Below, one piece after another: positions 1 through 6,726 of a stretch of DNA of 9,742 nt (its first letter is position 1; each line of letters opens with the position of its first letter). This stretch comes from Lachnospiraceae bacterium UBA4380. Lineage in GTDB: Bacteria > Bacillota > Clostridia > Lachnospirales > Lachnospiraceae. The DNA is taken from assembly GCA_002390025.1 (NCBI GenBank), contig DGRU01000064.1, positions 26,433 through 36,174 on the forward strand, read 5' to 3'. The notes under the pieces were generated by a model. The model saw only the letters and a list, made by a program, of their open reading frames with translations, was not told where the DNA came from and searched no databases. The translations under genes and the position numbers were made by a program.

Positions 1-1011
1 CTTCTGTTTCAGGCGGATTTTCGCAAAATCTGGCGGGAGAGCGGCAGGATGTTCGGCATTTATCTGCTGGCCAGCCTGGGCACTGCCGCTGGCGGAGTCC
101 TGGCCTATATGCTCTTAAAAAACAGGATCGGCGCAGCAGAGGCAAAATCCGCCCTGGCCATGTTCGTCGGCACCTATGTCGGCGGATCCGTCAACCTGGT
201 TGCCATGGCAGATGCCACAGGAGCCGGAAAGGATCTGGTTTCCGCCTCCATCGTCGCCGATAATCTGCTCATGGTTCTCTACTTTTTCGTTTTGGCCGCA
301 CTACCTGCCTCCGGATGGATCTTCAGGCATTACAGGCATCCCATTATCGACCGCCGCGCGCGGATTGAGTCGTCCAGGGAAGAACTGGAAGAGGTAAAAA
401 AACACCACCAGACCCATAAATCCAGGGCGGCAGAGTACTGGAAGGCCCGCCCGGTTTCCCTGGCGGATCTGGCAACCGGTTTTGCGGCGGCCTGCATCAT
501 CGTCGCGGTCTCCAAAATGCTTGCAGGCTTTTTTGATGGAGCCATTGCGGGCGACGGATTTGCAATCTCCCTTCTGCGGGGGCTTTTGGGCAATCAGTAC
601 CTGTTGATCACGACCATCACCACAGCGCTGGCCACCTTCTTCCCGAACTTTTTCGGCAATATCTCCGGCGCCCAGGAGATCGGGACCTTTCTGATCCACA
701 TTTTCTTCGCGGTCATCGGAGCGCCGGCCTCGATCGCGCTGATCATCAGGGACGCCCCGCTCCTCCTTCTGTTCGCGGCGATCATTGTCTTCATGAACCT
801 TGTTTTTTCACTGGTGTTCGGAAAACTCTTCCGGTATTCCATTGAGGAGATCACGGTCGCCTCTAATGCCAACATCGGAGGCCCGACGACGGCAGCGGCC
901 TTTGCCATCGCCAAGGGCTGGCACACCCTGATCTTCCCGGCGATCCTGGTCGGCACCCTGGGATATGTGATCGGAAATTATTACGGGATTTTCCTTTTTA
1001 CATCTCTCTGA
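1..1011 (+). CDS. DUF819 (YjcL-like) integral membrane protein, 5' end outside window
   Basis: The reading frame is open from the first base, so the N-terminus is missing; 336 residues are visible, whereas family members are usually about 380-400 aa (from memory). The protein is strongly hydrophobic, with several membrane segments separated by a charged cytoplasmic-looking stretch (roughly window codons 115-145, rich in R, E, K, H). The C-terminal block with EEITVASNANIGGPTTAAA followed by AKGW and a Gly-rich last helix is the hallmark I associate with DUF819/YjcL proteins. An internal ATG at 49 is not the likely start, because the frame continues upstream and membrane sequence begins at once. 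The family's substrate is not established, though transporter-like folds have been suggested. The gene ends about 100 bp before cobU on the same strand with no obvious terminator between them. No function is claimed beyond membrane protein. Confidence 0.85.
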   Translation, partial: LLFQADFRKIWRESGRMFGIYLLASLGTAAGGVLAYMLLKNRIGAAEAKSALAMFVGTYVGGSVNLVAMADATGAGKDLVSASIVADNLLMVLYFFVLAALPASGWIFRHYRHPIIDRRARIESSREELEEVKKHHQTHKSRAAEYWKARPVSLADLATGFAAACIIVAVSKMLAGFFDGAIAGDGFAISLLRGLLGNQYLLITTITTALATFFPNFFGNISGAQEIGTFLIHIFFAVIGAPASIALIIRDAPLLLLFAAIIVFMNLVFSLVFGKLFRYSIEEITVASNANIGGPTTAAAFAIAKGWHTLIFPAILVGTLGYVIGNYYGIFLFTSL

Positions 1012-1114
1012 TAAGATTTGATAAACAGTTGTAAATTCGATGTACACTTTTTGAAAGACACTTGAAAAAAAGAAAACCATCGAACCACATGCCTGTTGCG
1101 GCAGGGAGCGGAGT

Positions 1115-1768
1115 TTGTTTACTTTGGTGATCGGCGGAAGCGCCAGCGGAAAAAGTGATTATGCGGAGCGGCACGTGCTGTCGCTGAAAGGGGACGGCCC
1201 GAGGATTTATATGGCGACCATGGAGCCCTTCGGGGCGGAGGCACAGGCGCGCATTGCCCGCCACCACGCCATGCGCAGGGACCTCGGCTTTGAGACGATT
1301 GAATGCTACCGCAATGCAGGTGCCGTCCGTCTTCCTGAAAACAGCAATGTCCTGCTCGAGGATCTGGGGAATCTTGCCGCCAACGAACTGTTCGGCGCAG
1401 AGCTGACGCAGGCAGACGACGGCGCAGAACTGCACACAGATGAACTCAGTGCAGTCCTGTCGGAGCGGATCGCGGCAGACATTGACAGCCTGCGCGCACA
1501 ATGCAGCCACCTGACGATCGTGACAAACGAAGTTTTTTCCGGCGGAAAAGAGTACGAGGGAGAGACGCTCACATACCTGCGCGTGCTCGCGGCTCTCAAC
1601 AGGAAACTGGCCGCCCGGGCAGACTTCGTCGTGGAAGTGGTCTGCGGACTGCCGGATGTACTGAAGTCCGGACAGCAGATAGGAAAGAGACGAAAAAATG
1701 ATTTTTGTGACCGGCCCGCTGTTTGCGGGAAAACAGGAATATATCATGGAAGCCCTCGGCTGGGATGA
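1115..1768 (+). CDS. cobU: CobU-type adenosylcobinamide kinase / adenosylcobinamide-phosphate guanylyltransferase, divergent C-terminus
   Basis: CobU phosphorylates adenosylcobinamide and then transfers GMP to it, giving AdoCbi-GDP for nucleotide-loop assembly of cobalamin in the cytoplasm. Visible here: a Walker A loop GGSASGKS (residues 7-14), an RIARHHAMR segment whose first His (H50) aligns with the guanylylated His of CobU, an acidic LLEDLGNL strand (80-87), and a C-terminal CGLPDVLKSG (178-186). The start is TTG with AGGGAG six bases upstream; later GTG/TTG codons would cut into the first beta strand. Two oddities stand out. The usual TNEVGxGxVP motif is replaced by TNEVFSGGKEYEG (137-149). 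The frame also runs 71 bp into the next gene, adding about 23 residues of non-family sequence after a run of six A. Family membership is clear; whether it has both activities is uncertain. Confidence 0.85.
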   Translation: MFTLVIGGSASGKSDYAERHVLSLKGDGPRIYMATMEPFGAEAQARIARHHAMRRDLGFETIECYRNAGAVRLPENSNVLLEDLGNLAANELFGAELTQADDGAELHTDELSAVLSERIAADIDSLRAQCSHLTIVTNEVFSGGKEYEGETLTYLRVLAALNRKLAARADFVVEVVCGLPDVLKSGQQIGKRRKNDFCDRPAVCGKTGIYHGSPRLG

Positions 1769-2054
1769 GGCGGAGTTCGAGGCCTCTGCAGTCCGGGACG
1801 TCCAGGATCTGGCAGCGGATCTGAGCGCAGAACAGCTCCGGACTCTCGCAGATAGGCTTGCAGAGAAAAAAGTCGTGATCGCGACGGAAGTCGGCGGGGG
1901 TGTCGTTCCCCTTGACCCGGCAGAGAGACGTAACCGGGAGGCTGCGGGACGGCTGGCATGCCTTCTGGCAGAGCGGGCGGACACAGTCATCCGGGTGTGC
2001 TGCGGCCTGCCCCGGATCCTCAAGGGAGAGGAGGATTTTTCAAAGTATGACTAA
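1698..2054 (+). CDS. Short CobU-like protein (second copy, central region missing)
   Basis: This 118-residue protein resembles the two ends of CobU joined together. It begins MIFVTGPLFAGKQ, a Walker-A-like loop with Gln where Ser/Thr normally coordinates Mg-nucleotide. After a short helical stretch (about 25-58) it has the canonical CobU C-terminal block: ATEVGGGVVP (62-71), the basic ERRNRE (77-82), GRL and VCCGLPRILKG (100-110). The segment that would carry the guanylylated His and the acidic strand is absent. Start ATG at 1698 with AGGAAAGAGA about seven bases upstream; it overlaps the preceding cobU by 71 bp, and its stop overlaps the kinase start by 8 bp. Such tight packing suggests translational coupling. 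It retains exactly the motif the upstream CobU lacks, so the two may act together (inference). Clostridial homologues are often labelled bifunctional CobU, which the missing His makes doubtful. Confidence 0.8.
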   Translation: MIFVTGPLFAGKQEYIMEALGWDEAEFEASAVRDVQDLAADLSAEQLRTLADRLAEKKVVIATEVGGGVVPLDPAERRNREAAGRLACLLAERADTVIRVCCGLPRILKGEEDFSKYD

Positions 2055-3501
2055 AAAAATATTCTCCTACACCTTCCTGCTGGGGGTCATGGTCCTCTTG
2101 ATTTCCGGCGCTATTTTTTTCTGCCTGCAGTACAGACAGACCATCGATGATGCCTATGAGACCCTGCGGGGAGAGGCTTCCTGCGTGAAGAGCGGCGTAA
2201 TGATCGGCGGGATCGAGTACCTTGAGAGCCTGGACACCAAAAACCGCATCACATGGATCGGAGCGGACGGAAGTGTCCTGTATGACAGCGACTATCCGGA
2301 CCTGACCGCCAATCAGGGGGGATTCAAAGAAGTGCACCAGGCGCTGGAGACCGGGAGCGGAAGCGGAATCCGTAGGTCTTCGTCGGGCAGGGCACAGACA
2401 ATGTATTACGGACTCCTGTGCGGGGACGGAACAGTCGTGCGCCTCTCGCGCCCGGTCAGTGCTGTGCGGCGGGCTTTATCCGTTGTCAGCTTTATGATTT
2501 CCGTGACGATTCTGGTACTGATTCTTATTTCTGCTCTGATCGCTTTTCGGATCGCCAAAACCATCGCACAGCCGATCAATGAAATGGATCTGGATGACCT
2601 TCCTGAGTCCAACCCCTATCCGGAGCTGCAGCAGCTGGTGGAACGTTTTGAGGAACAGAAAGAGGAGATTGCCAGCCAGGCTGTGGAGAGAGAACAGCTC
2701 CGCCGGGAGGCGATGGAGCAGCAGGCGCAGGAACAGGGAAGGATGCGCCGCGAGTTTTCGGCCAATGTTTCCCATGAATTAAAGACACCCCTGACATCGA
2801 TCAATGGCTTTGCGGAACTCATGCGCAGCGGACTCTGCGATGAGGAAAAAATGATCGAGTTTGCCGGTGATATTTATCGGGAAAGCCAGCGCCTCATCGC
2901 ACTGGTCAATGATATTATCCGGATCTCCGAGCTCGATGAGGGCGCGATCCACACTACCACAGAGAAAGTGGATATCGTGAAAGCCGCGCAGGACACGATC
3001 GACATTCTGCAGCCTGCCGCGGACAAACGCGGTATTTCCATTACCCTGCAGGCCCCTTGCGGGGAAGACGGCTCCTGCCTTCCTGTCCGCGTCGTCGGCT
3101 CGGACTATCTGATCAGGGAAATGTTTTACAACCTGTGTGATAATGCCGTAAAATATAACCATGACGGCGGGGACGTCTTTGTGACGATCCGGGAAGAGGA
3201 AAAGGATGCCCTTATCTCCTTTTCGGATACCGGGATCGGAATTCCCGAGGCAGAACAGGACCGCGTATTTGAGAGATTTTACCGCGTAGACAAGAGCCAC
3301 TCCCGTACCCTGGGAGGTACCGGACTCGGCCTCTCCATCGTCAAACATGCCGCCCAGGTCCAGAATGCCACCGTTGAAATGGAAAGCGCGCCGGACAAAG
3401 GGACCACAATTACCGTGCATTTCCCCTTCGACAGGGAGGATGCAGACGCCCTGGAATTTGCGGCAGATGAATCCATGCAGGGTGCCCTTATCCCTTCATG
3501 A
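2047..3501 (+). CDS. PhoR/ResE-type membrane sensor histidine kinase
   Basis: This is a 484-residue two-component sensor. Transmembrane helix 1 spans about residues 5-28 and helix 2 about 143-168, enclosing an extracytoplasmic sensor domain of roughly 115 residues. It is followed by a short HAMP-like linker (AKTIAQPINEMDLDD), a glutamate/glutamine-rich coiled coil (about 195-235), and the DHp domain with the H-box FSANVSHELKTPL (phosphoacceptor His243). The catalytic domain shows NLCDNAVKY (N-box, N366), DTGIGIP (394-400), FERFYRVD (F-box) and GTGLGLSI (424-431). All catalytic motifs are intact. ATG 2047 is chosen because it begins directly before TM1 and follows GGAGAGGAGG about 12 bases upstream; the open frame upstream of it is the antisense-like shadow of the CobU-like gene. 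No PAS domain is obvious. The usual partner response regulator is not adjacent on either side, so its partner and signal are unknown. Confidence 0.92.
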   Translation: MTKKIFSYTFLLGVMVLLISGAIFFCLQYRQTIDDAYETLRGEASCVKSGVMIGGIEYLESLDTKNRITWIGADGSVLYDSDYPDLTANQGGFKEVHQALETGSGSGIRRSSSGRAQTMYYGLLCGDGTVVRLSRPVSAVRRALSVVSFMISVTILVLILISALIAFRIAKTIAQPINEMDLDDLPESNPYPELQQLVERFEEQKEEIASQAVEREQLRREAMEQQAQEQGRMRREFSANVSHELKTPLTSINGFAELMRSGLCDEEKMIEFAGDIYRESQRLIALVNDIIRISELDEGAIHTTTEKVDIVKAAQDTIDILQPAADKRGISITLQAPCGEDGSCLPVRVVGSDYLIREMFYNLCDNAVKYNHDGGDVFVTIREEEKDALISFSDTGIGIPEAEQDRVFERFYRVDKSHSRTLGGTGLGLSIVKHAAQVQNATVEMESAPDKGTTITVHFPFDREDADALEFAADESMQGALIPS

Positions 3502-3551
3502 TCTATCCCTTTATGATCAAAAAATCATTTAAAAAATCATAAAATGAAGTG
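3502..3551. other. AT-rich spacer after the kinase gene
   Basis: A short AT-rich stretch with an imperfect hairpin: TTTATGAT at 3510-3517 pairs with ATCATAAA at 3536-3543 across an 18-nt loop, with a nested ATGAT/ATCAT. The stem is almost pure A/T and not followed by a T run, so it is at best a weak transcript end for the kinase operon. Confidence 0.3.
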
Positions 3552-3579
3552 TTGACAAGAAACGGAAGTTGTGTATAAT
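3552..3579 (+). promoter_or_regulatory. Sigma-A promoter of the trxA-trxB operon
   Basis: A perfect -35 box TTGACA (3552-3557) and a perfect -10 box TATAAT (3574-3579) are separated by 16 bp. Transcription should start around 3586, leaving an untranslated leader of about 260 nt before trxA. It is the best promoter match in the window, in keeping with a highly expressed thioredoxin system. Confidence 0.85.
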
Positions 3580-3603
3580 TAAATTGTACACAATCAAATA
3601 GCA
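3569..3603. promoter_or_regulatory. Palindromic operator (OhrR/MarR-like) over the trx -10 box, with degenerate second site
   Basis: Arms TTGTGTATAATT (3569-3580) and AATTGTACACAA (3582-3593) surround a central A at 3581 and are complementary at 11 of 12 positions. The inner 15 bp (3574-3588) match the Bacillus subtilis OhrR operator core, TACAATT-A-AATTGTA as I remember it, at 14 of 15 positions. The directly abutting 15 bp (3589-3603) match the same core at about 11 of 15, which would mimic the paired sites of ohrA. The site covers the -10 box and start point, so binding should repress. The assignment to an OhrR-type or other MarR-family repressor is inference; no such gene is in the window. 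Confidence 0.6.
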
Positions 3604-3617
3604 AGTAACACTATTTG
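3595..3617 (+). repeat. Inverted repeat in the early trx leader
   Basis: CAAATAG (3595-3601) and CTATTTG (3611-3617) form a 7-bp stem with a 9-nt loop at the very 5' end of the predicted trx transcript. It could be a 5' stabilising hairpin or part of the repressor region; it partly overlaps the degenerate second operator. Confidence 0.4.
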
Positions 3618-3621
3618 GACT

Positions 3622-3721
3622 GTAAAGGCAGTTATTAAAAAACAGTTAATGTAAAAGCGATTATAGTAAAAGCAGTTATAGTAGAAGCGGTTATTGTAAA
3701 ACATTTTAGTAAAATATTTTT
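3622..3721 (+). repeat. Degenerate 15-bp tandem repeat in the trx leader
   Basis: About seven units with consensus GTAAAAGCAGTTATA: 3622-3636, 3637-3650 (weak), 3651-3665, 3666-3680, 3681-3695, then two 13-bp degenerate copies 3696-3708 and 3709-3721. The central three units are the best preserved, differing mainly at purine transitions. The array lies entirely within the untranslated leader and has no start codon in a coding context. Read in reverse it gives a five-residue periodic peptide, a by-product of the 15-bp period. Confidence 0.8.
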
Positions 3722-3771
3722 CAGGACAGGCTTGCAGGTCATGCGGGCCGGATCCATCTACCGTAAGACAA

Positions 3772-3792
3772 CTGCCTGTATGAATCAGGCAG
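3772..3792 (+). promoter_or_regulatory. Hairpin in the trx leader
   Basis: CTGCCTG (3772-3778) and CAGGCAG (3786-3792) make a perfect 7-bp stem with a 7-nt loop, about 53 nt before the trxA start codon. No T run follows, so it is not a terminator; it could be a processing or stability element. No known riboswitch class was recognised in this leader. Confidence 0.45.
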
Positions 3793-3845
3793 ATAACCAA
3801 AAACCAAAGTAAATGATAAGATTTTGAAGAAAGGAAAGGTACATT

Positions 3846-4163
3846 ATGGTCCATACATTCACAGCTGATAATTTTGCAACTGAAGTTCTCAACAGCGACA
3901 TCCCCGTATTCGTAGATTTCTACGCTGACTGGTGCGGCCCCTGCAAGATGATGTCCCCCGTGATCGACAAGCTCGCAGACGAGTTTGACGGCAAGATCAA
4001 AGTCGGCAAGATCAATGTTGACGATGAGTCCGAGATCGCAGCACAGTACGGCATCATGAGCATCCCCAACATGAAGTTCTTCAAGGGCGGCAAAGTGGTC
4101 GACGAAGTTGTCGGCGCAATCCCGAAGGCAGCCATGAAGGCAAAATTCGAGGCAAATGCCTGA
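3846..4163 (+). CDS. trxA: Thioredoxin
   Basis: This 105-residue protein is a standard single-domain thioredoxin, a cytoplasmic dithiol carrier that reduces protein disulfides and donates electrons to enzymes such as ribonucleotide reductase and peroxiredoxins. The active site WCGPC has Cys30 and Cys33, preceded by the buried acidic Asp24 of VDFYADWC. The cis-proline loop reads SIPN (Pro74), where IPT is more common. KFFKGGKVVDEVVGA matches the usual last strand and helix. The ATG lies six bases after AAAGGAAAGG. It is the first gene of an operon with trxB, 36 bp downstream, so enzyme and carrier are made together. Codon choice is strongly biased to C-ending codons, suggesting high expression. 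Identification is secure. Confidence 0.97.
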   Translation: MVHTFTADNFATEVLNSDIPVFVDFYADWCGPCKMMSPVIDKLADEFDGKIKVGKINVDDESEIAAQYGIMSIPNMKFFKGGKVVDEVVGAIPKAAMKAKFEANA

Positions 4164-4199
4164 TCCCCGGAAGGCAGAAACACCACAAAGGAGAATGAC

Positions 4200-5123
4200 A
4201 TGCATGATTTGATCATTATCGGCGCGGGTCCTGCCGGCCTCTCCGCCGCCATCTACGCCGCACGCGCGGAGCTCGATTATGTTCTGATCGAGGAGAACTT
4301 CGTGAACGGCGGCCAGATTATCGACACCTATGAAATTGATAATTACCCCGGCGTTCCCGGTATCAGCGGCATGGATCTGGCACAGAAGATGGCCGATCAT
4401 GCAGAGAAGCTGGGTGCGGAAGTCGTCAACGCCGCAGTAGAAGGTCTTGACCTGACCGGTGATGTCAAGAAGGTTATGACCGACGAGGGCACCTTCGAGG
4501 CAAAGGCAGTCATCATTGCCTCCGGCGCTTCCCACAGCCATCTCGGCGTTCCCGGCGAGGAAGAACTCGCTGGACACGGCGTCTCCTATTGCGCAACCTG
4601 TGACGGCGCCTTCTACCGCGGAAAGACCACAGTCGTGGTCGGCGGCGGCGATGTCGCTGTCGAGGATGCCATCTTCCTGGCACGCGGCTGCGAGAAAGTC
4701 TATGTTGTTCACCGCCGCGACGAACTCCGCGCGGTGAAGACCCTTCAGACTGCACTCTTTGCCCTTCCCAATGTAGAAATGGTCTGGGATTCCAACCTCA
4801 AGTCCATCAACGACGGCGGCGACGGAAAAGTCACCTCCGTGACCGTAGTCAACAAATATGACAAGTCCGAGCGCGTCATCGACGCCGACGGTGTCTTCAT
4901 TGCAGTCGGCATCACTCCCCGTTCCGGTTTCGTCGGAACCGGTATCGAGACCAATGCGGGCGGCTACATCGTGGCAGGCGAGACCTGCGAGACCAGCATC
5001 CCCGGCGTTTTCGCCGCAGGCGATGTCCGCGCAAAGCAGCTCCGCCAGGTCGTGACGGCTGTCGCAGACGGCGCAAATGCAGTCACCAGCGTCCAGCGCT
5101 ACCTGCTCGAAGCCGGTAAATAA
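4200..5123 (+). CDS. trxB: Thioredoxin reductase (NADPH, FAD)
   Basis: This 307-residue, low-molecular-weight thioredoxin reductase transfers electrons from NADPH through FAD and a redox disulfide to thioredoxin. Seen in order: FAD-binding GAGPAG (8-13), the NGGQI segment, redox centre CATC (Cys131, Cys134), NADPH-binding GGGDVAVEDA (from 148; Val replaces the commoner Ser), the HRRDELRA phosphate-binding motif (171-178) selecting NADPH, and the C-terminal FAD motif GVFAAGDV (269-276). Length and domain order are those of bacterial TrxB. The ATG follows AAAGGAG by a normal spacing and the gene is 36 bp after trxA. The native partner is almost certainly the adjacent TrxA. A strong terminator directly after the stop closes the operon. 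Confidence 0.97.
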   Translation: MHDLIIIGAGPAGLSAAIYAARAELDYVLIEENFVNGGQIIDTYEIDNYPGVPGISGMDLAQKMADHAEKLGAEVVNAAVEGLDLTGDVKKVMTDEGTFEAKAVIIASGASHSHLGVPGEEELAGHGVSYCATCDGAFYRGKTTVVVGGGDVAVEDAIFLARGCEKVYVVHRRDELRAVKTLQTALFALPNVEMVWDSNLKSINDGGDGKVTSVTVVNKYDKSERVIDADGVFIAVGITPRSGFVGTGIETNAGGYIVAGETCETSIPGVFAAGDVRAKQLRQVVTAVADGANAVTSVQRYLLEAGK

Positions 5124-5137
5124 TCTTTTCACTAGAT

Positions 5138-5175
5138 ATCACCCCTGTTTACATTTCCGGACAGGGGTGATTTTT
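5138..5175 (+). terminator. Rho-independent terminator of trxA-trxB
   Basis: An 11-bp perfect stem, ATCACCCCTGT (5138-5148) with ACAGGGGTGAT (5161-5171), a 12-nt loop and a T tract to 5175. It begins 15 bp after the trxB stop codon. Confidence 0.93.
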
Positions 5176-5187
5176 AGTTGTCGAGGA

Positions 5188-5256
5188 GTTGTCAGGGGGA
5201 CGGTTCCAATGACACACAATGGCCGGGGTTGTCAGGGGGACGGTTCCAATGTCATT
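5188..5256 (+). repeat. Two direct copies of a GGGACGGTTCC intergenic repeat (left of the IS)
   Basis: A 24-bp sequence beginning GTTGTCAGGGGGACGG occurs twice without mismatch, at 5188-5211 and 5228-5251. Copy 1 continues into GACACACAATG and contains TGTCA (5190-5194) facing TGACA (5210-5214). Copy 2 ends in CCAATGTCATT (5246-5256), whose exact reverse complement stands at the other side of the insertion sequence (6887-6897). Similar GGGACGGTTC repeats are, to my recollection, scattered in many Firmicutes genomes. They look like REP-type palindromic repeats. Confidence 0.8.
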
Positions 5257-5418
5257 AAGGTATGAAAACAGGAAAAATTAGTGTATTATTCAGGATAAGG
5301 TAAATTCAAACGGAACACAGCCAGTTCTCGGGTTTACGGCCAAAAATCTTATTTTTGGAAAAGGCAAACAGACAGTCTGGGGAGACTGCCTACTGAAAGG
5401 TGTTTTATTGTTTTGAGT
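5257..5418 (-). other. Non-coding left end of the insertion sequence / transposase 3' region
   Basis: About 160 bp without a gene. It holds two hairpins downstream of the transposase (which reads leftward): CAGTCT (5373-5378) with AGACTG (5383-5388) around a GGGG loop, and CCAAAAAT (5340-5347) with ATTTTTGG (5351-5358) around a 3-nt loop. On the minus strand the first is followed by only a broken T tract, so either could be a weak transposase terminator. The exact IS end could not be fixed from sequence alone. Confidence 0.4.
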
Positions 5419-6726
5419 TTATCGGTAGGTTAGCGTATCAGCCGACTGGCGCCTTAGATTTCTTTTGAACTTACGGCCCGGTCGGACTGGTACCATGTAC
5501 CTGCATATCATGTTTGCTGCGTCTTTTATCCTGCCGCTTAAAAAGCGGATACAATTCTTTTGTACCTGAGTATGGTTCAATACATAGGTATATTTTTCTG
5601 TTTCTTTTTTATTATCCCCGACAGAAGCTGCAACGAATGACGAGAAATTATACATGATCAGCTTTGCATAGATCTCCTGAAAGAGAAAATCTCTTTTCAG
5701 AGAGTGGATATGGACCATATTTCCCGCATATTTGAGATGCCGGTATGCCACCTCATGATTCCATCGAAGGTGATAAAGCTTTTTGATCGTCTGCATGGAG
5801 AATGCGTACTTTGGAAGATCCGTAACGATATACTCATAAGAATTTTCTCCGACAGGAAATTTCAGAACACGCAGCCGTAATGCTTCGACATCATCAGAAC
5901 CCGGTTCGATAAAATCATAGCGACGGTTTTTGGGTAAATAGTGGTAATATTGCAGCTGATAATTCGTTTTTGTCTTTCTGCGTCCGATATGAACGGTCAT
6001 ATCTTCGTCTTCGGTCACATTCTCCAGCCAGTGTTCCCGCCCTTTACATATGGATCTTGCAAAGGTTTCCGTAACACGGATCAGGAAAAGCTGTTTATTG
6101 TGTATGGCATGGGCCAGGACGTTGTATGAGGCATAACCTCTGTCCGCTATGAAGATCTGTTTTCTGCCTGAATCCTTCTGCCTACCGAGCATCCTGCAGA
6201 AAGCAATCTTTTCATCCAATTCCCGTATACCCTGTAGTTCGGCGTCCAGAAATGTATCATTTAACAGATCATAAAAAGAATTCAGATGAACCTGGTTTAT
6301 ACCTTTGCGTCCCTTAATACAACTGATATGGCTGAATGGATCAGAAGGATTATAAGGAAGATTGATACGGGAGCCATCCACTCCAATGAGCTGATACCCA
6401 TTAAAAGTTTTTAAACACGCCATTTTTTGTGTAAAATGCAGAAAAATCTCACGAAAAGCTTCCGGCTTTATCTGATTACGGCGCTGGATCATGGCAGAAG
6501 CTGTAGGAAGAGCCTCTTCACCGAAAAAATCAGTCATCTCTGTATCAACATTTTCAGATGCAGCACACATAACAAAAAGCATGGTCTGAACAAGCGATAT
6601 TTTTCTCGTCCTGGAAAAAGAAGTATCTGGATTGATAAAAAATTCCTTTTTACGAGGGATGAGAGAATGGATAGAAGAGATCAGGGACTCCTTGATATGA
6701 TCAGGGCCAGTGGGATTATATTGCAT
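5419..6726 (-). CDS. IS4-family DDE transposase
   Basis: This 435-residue DDE transposase (DDE_Tnp_1 type) should cut and paste the surrounding element. The catalytic acids are visible: Asp117 in LIGVDGSR, Asp195 in IFIADRGYAS, and Glu325 in the IS4 signature Y-x2-R-x3-E-x6-K, here YHLRWNHEVAYRHLK (318-332). The frame is uninterrupted from start to stop, so the protein may be functional. ATG 6726 follows GGAGG at a suitable distance on the minus strand. Base composition and codon use (many A/T-ending codons, AAA, ATA) contrast with the GC-rich host genes, indicating recent acquisition. It lies between the trx terminator and the thiamin operon, reading against both, and does not appear to disrupt a gene. 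The subgroup within IS4 was not determined. Confidence 0.93.
   Translation of the reverse strand: MQYNPTGPDHIKESLISSIHSLIPRKKEFFINPDTSFSRTRKISLVQTMLFVMCAASENVDTEMTDFFGEEALPTASAMIQRRNQIKPEAFREIFLHFTQKMACLKTFNGYQLIGVDGSRINLPYNPSDPFSHISCIKGRKGINQVHLNSFYDLLNDTFLDAELQGIRELDEKIAFCRMLGRQKDSGRKQIFIADRGYASYNVLAHAIHNKQLFLIRVTETFARSICKGREHWLENVTEDEDMTVHIGRRKTKTNYQLQYYHYLPKNRRYDFIEPGSDDVEALRLRVLKFPVGENSYEYIVTDLPKYAFSMQTIKKLYHLRWNHEVAYRHLKYAGNMVHIHSLKRDFLFQEIYAKLIMYNFSSFVAASVGDNKKETEKYTYVLNHTQVQKNCIRFLSGRIKDAANMICRYMVPVRPGRKFKRNLRRQSADTLTYR

Noticed and set aside
1012..1114. Possible cobalamin riboswitch or promoter before cobU
   Set aside because: The spacer is only about 100 bp, far shorter than a B12 aptamer, and lacks the conserved B12-box blocks. 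TTGATA at 1018 has no -10 partner at proper spacing.
2779..3420. Minus-strand open frame of 213 codons opposite the histidine kinase
   Set aside because: The plus strand encodes a complete kinase with all motifs; the antisense product matches nothing.
3594..5132. Long open frame (512 codons) on the minus strand opposite trxA-trxB
   Set aside because: It is the complement of two unmistakable genes with strong codon bias, its product is cysteine-rich and resembles no family, and its end runs through the 15-bp repeats, giving a periodic peptide. An antisense artefact.
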